5,755 nucleotides of DNA from Parachlamydiaceae bacterium (lineage in GTDB: Bacteria > Chlamydiota > Chlamydiia > Chlamydiales > Parachlamydiaceae), in the NCBI GenBank assembly GCA_013817115.1, contig JACDDG010000175.1:1-5755 (forward strand), written 5' to 3'. The notes below the pieces were generated by a model. It did not search any database. It was given only the letters and a program-made list of their open reading frames with translations, and was not told the DNA's origin. Numbering within the stretch: the stretch's first letter is position 1; each line of letters opens with the position of its first letter. The translations under genes and the position numbers were made by a program. Positions 4,540-5,755 of this stretch are shown here, in pieces.

Positions 4540-5755
4540 ATGGAAGTATTGTCTGTCGATATGTGTATCATTGGGTCGGGACCCGCAGGGCAAAAAGCAG
4601 CTATACAGGGGGCAAAGTTAGGCAAAAGTGTCATTGTCATAGAGAAAGCCCCAGAGCCCGGAGGGCAATGCCTTTATTCGGGAACAATTCCTTCAAAATC
4701 TCTGCGCGAAGCCATCATTGATTTGACGCGTTTTAATGAGCGTGGATTTTACAATCATGATTTCGAGCCTCACGATGTAACATATAGCGAGCTCAATAGT
4801 CGCCTGAGCAAAGTTATTGAAGAAGAACGTAACATGGTTTATCGGCAATTTAAAAAGAATAAAATTCGACTAATTACCGGTACAGCTCGATTTGAAAATC
4901 CACACATGCTAATTGTAGTAGATCAAGATTTTCGCCTTCTCTACCAAATTAAAGCCTCTTTTTTCATAATAGCCACGGGTTCAAAGCCTCGCAATCCAGA
5001 TAATATCATTTTTGACAATGACGTAATTTTGGATTCTACTCGATTATTAGGGTTGACACAGATTCCTAAGACAATGCTAGTCCTGGGCGGGGGAATCATC
5101 GGATCTGAGTATGCGAGCTTTTTTTCAGCTCTTGGTACAGAAGTTACGATCATTGACAAAAGAGATCATCTCTTGCCAATGTTAGATTCTGAGATTGGAA
5201 TACATTTACAAACTGCATTGACGGATATTGGATTAAAATTTATTGGGAATAAAGAACCCACAGACGTGCGACGAGAAGGGAATCGTGCAATTACACATTT
5301 TAAAGATGGCACGACGTTAGAAGCTGATGTTTTGCTTTTTGCGTTGGGACGTACGGCAAATGTTAGCTCATTGCATATAGAAAATTCAGGAATTATCTTG
5401 AATGAAAGAGGGTATATTGTTGTCAACGAGCTCTTTCAAACTGGAATGCCTCATATTTATGCGGTGGGTGATGTTATTGGGGGCCCTTCATTAGCGTCGA
5501 CAAGTATGGAGCAGGGACGACTTGCTGCTAGACATGCTTGCGGAGCCCAAACGCACCATTTTCCAAGTTTTTATCCAATTGGGATTTATACAATTCCTGA
5601 AATTTCATCATGTGGCTATACGGAAGATGAATTAAAAGCCATGAATATCCGTTACGAAGTTGGTAGAGCCTATTATTACGAGATAGCAAGAAGCCATATT
5701 GTGGGAGGTCATGTTGGGATGTTTAAGATTTTATTCCATGCTGAAACCTTAGAAA
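4540..5755 (+). CDS. sthA: Soluble pyridine nucleotide transhydrogenase (3' end outside the window)
   Basis: This cytoplasmic FAD flavoenzyme transfers hydride between NADPH and NAD+, mainly to reoxidise excess NADPH. The visible 405 residues match the family in order: FAD-binding GSGPAG (12-17) with E35 after the second strand; GGQCLYSGTIPSK (41-53); ATG (145-147); the second nucleotide-binding loop GGGIIG (183-188); and the FAD-contacting AVGDV (308-312). TGIYTIPEISS-type sequence (348-356) and YEVGRA near residue 370 then begin the dimerisation domain. The position of the second redox cysteine of lipoamide dehydrogenase and glutathione reductase is Thr49, as in E. coli SthA, which separates it from disulfide reductases of the same superfamily. 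About 60 C-terminal residues of the usual 465 lie beyond the window. The ATG at 4540 follows a strong ribosome binding site, and no upstream in-frame extension is plausible. It is transcribed divergently from the gene at 3566-4033. Confidence 0.93.
   Translation, partial: MEVLSVDMCIIGSGPAGQKAAIQGAKLGKSVIVIEKAPEPGGQCLYSGTIPSKSLREAIIDLTRFNERGFYNHDFEPHDVTYSELNSRLSKVIEEERNMVYRQFKKNKIRLITGTARFENPHMLIVVDQDFRLLYQIKASFFIIATGSKPRNPDNIIFDNDVILDSTRLLGLTQIPKTMLVLGGGIIGSEYASFFSALGTEVTIIDKRDHLLPMLDSEIGIHLQTALTDIGLKFIGNKEPTDVRREGNRAITHFKDGTTLEADVLLFALGRTANVSSLHIENSGIILNERGYIVVNELFQTGMPHIYAVGDVIGGPSLASTSMEQGRLAARHACGAQTHHFPSFYPIGIYTIPEISSCGYTEDELKAMNIRYEVGRAYYYEIARSHIVGGHVGMFKILFHAETLE

Noticed and set aside
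4357..4593. Minus-strand frame of 78 codons
   Set aside because: It runs through M1 copy C and the start of sthA on the opposite strand. It is an accident of the palindrome.
4941..5426. Two minus-strand frames (4941-5159 and 5166-5426)
   Set aside because: Both are antisense to the well-supported sthA coding sequence and lack start signals.
4540..5755. Dihydrolipoamide dehydrogenase or mercuric/glutathione reductase
   Set aside because: The second redox cysteine is replaced by threonine (C44 then T49), and the TIPEISS and YEVGRA segments match the soluble transhydrogenase.

Overview
The window looks like chromosomal DNA from an AT-rich intracellular bacterium. The best fit is an environmental chlamydia (Parachlamydiales, amoeba-symbiont type). 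This is inferred from remembered protein resemblance: the L28 protein has the chlamydial form ([32 protein letters not shown]), and the AGCS transporter carries a GCYTGDIGIG segment where most bacteria have an FSNEAG-type motif. No database search was possible, so the lineage is probable, not proven.

Layout, left to right. Positions 1-112 hold the inner left part and the whole right arm of a palindromic repeat (called M1 here). On the minus strand follow an intact AGCS-type sodium:amino-acid symporter (143-1528) with a near-consensus sigma-70 promoter, and then a decayed gene of about 307 codons (1621-2545). The decayed gene has one frameshift and three in-frame TAA codons, but its promoter and ribosome binding site look intact, and its 3' end runs into a half copy of M1. 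Next comes rpmB (2868-3143, minus) with a clear intrinsic terminator (2792-2844). The following 420-base gap is filled almost entirely by two long palindromes: a complete M1 copy (3224-3383) and an unrelated near-perfect hairpin (3390-3524). An unrecognised, highly charged helical protein follows (3566-4033, minus; possible upstream start at 4102). The divergent region before the last gene holds a third palindrome family (X, 4101-4311) and another M1 copy (4346-4496). Finally, sthA, soluble pyridine nucleotide transhydrogenase, starts at 4540 on the plus strand and runs off the window after about 405 of some 465 codons.

The genes do not form one pathway or operon. They are housekeeping functions (amino-acid uptake, ribosome assembly, NADPH/NADH balance) separated by repeat-filled spacers. 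The most distinctive content is non-coding: three different families of long inverted-repeat, MITE-like elements occupy nearly every intergenic gap. One overlaps the end of a dead gene, one touches a possible start codon, and the leader and ribosome binding site of sthA is a directly repeated copy of one arm of family X. No transposase, CRISPR array, tRNA or rRNA gene is visible.
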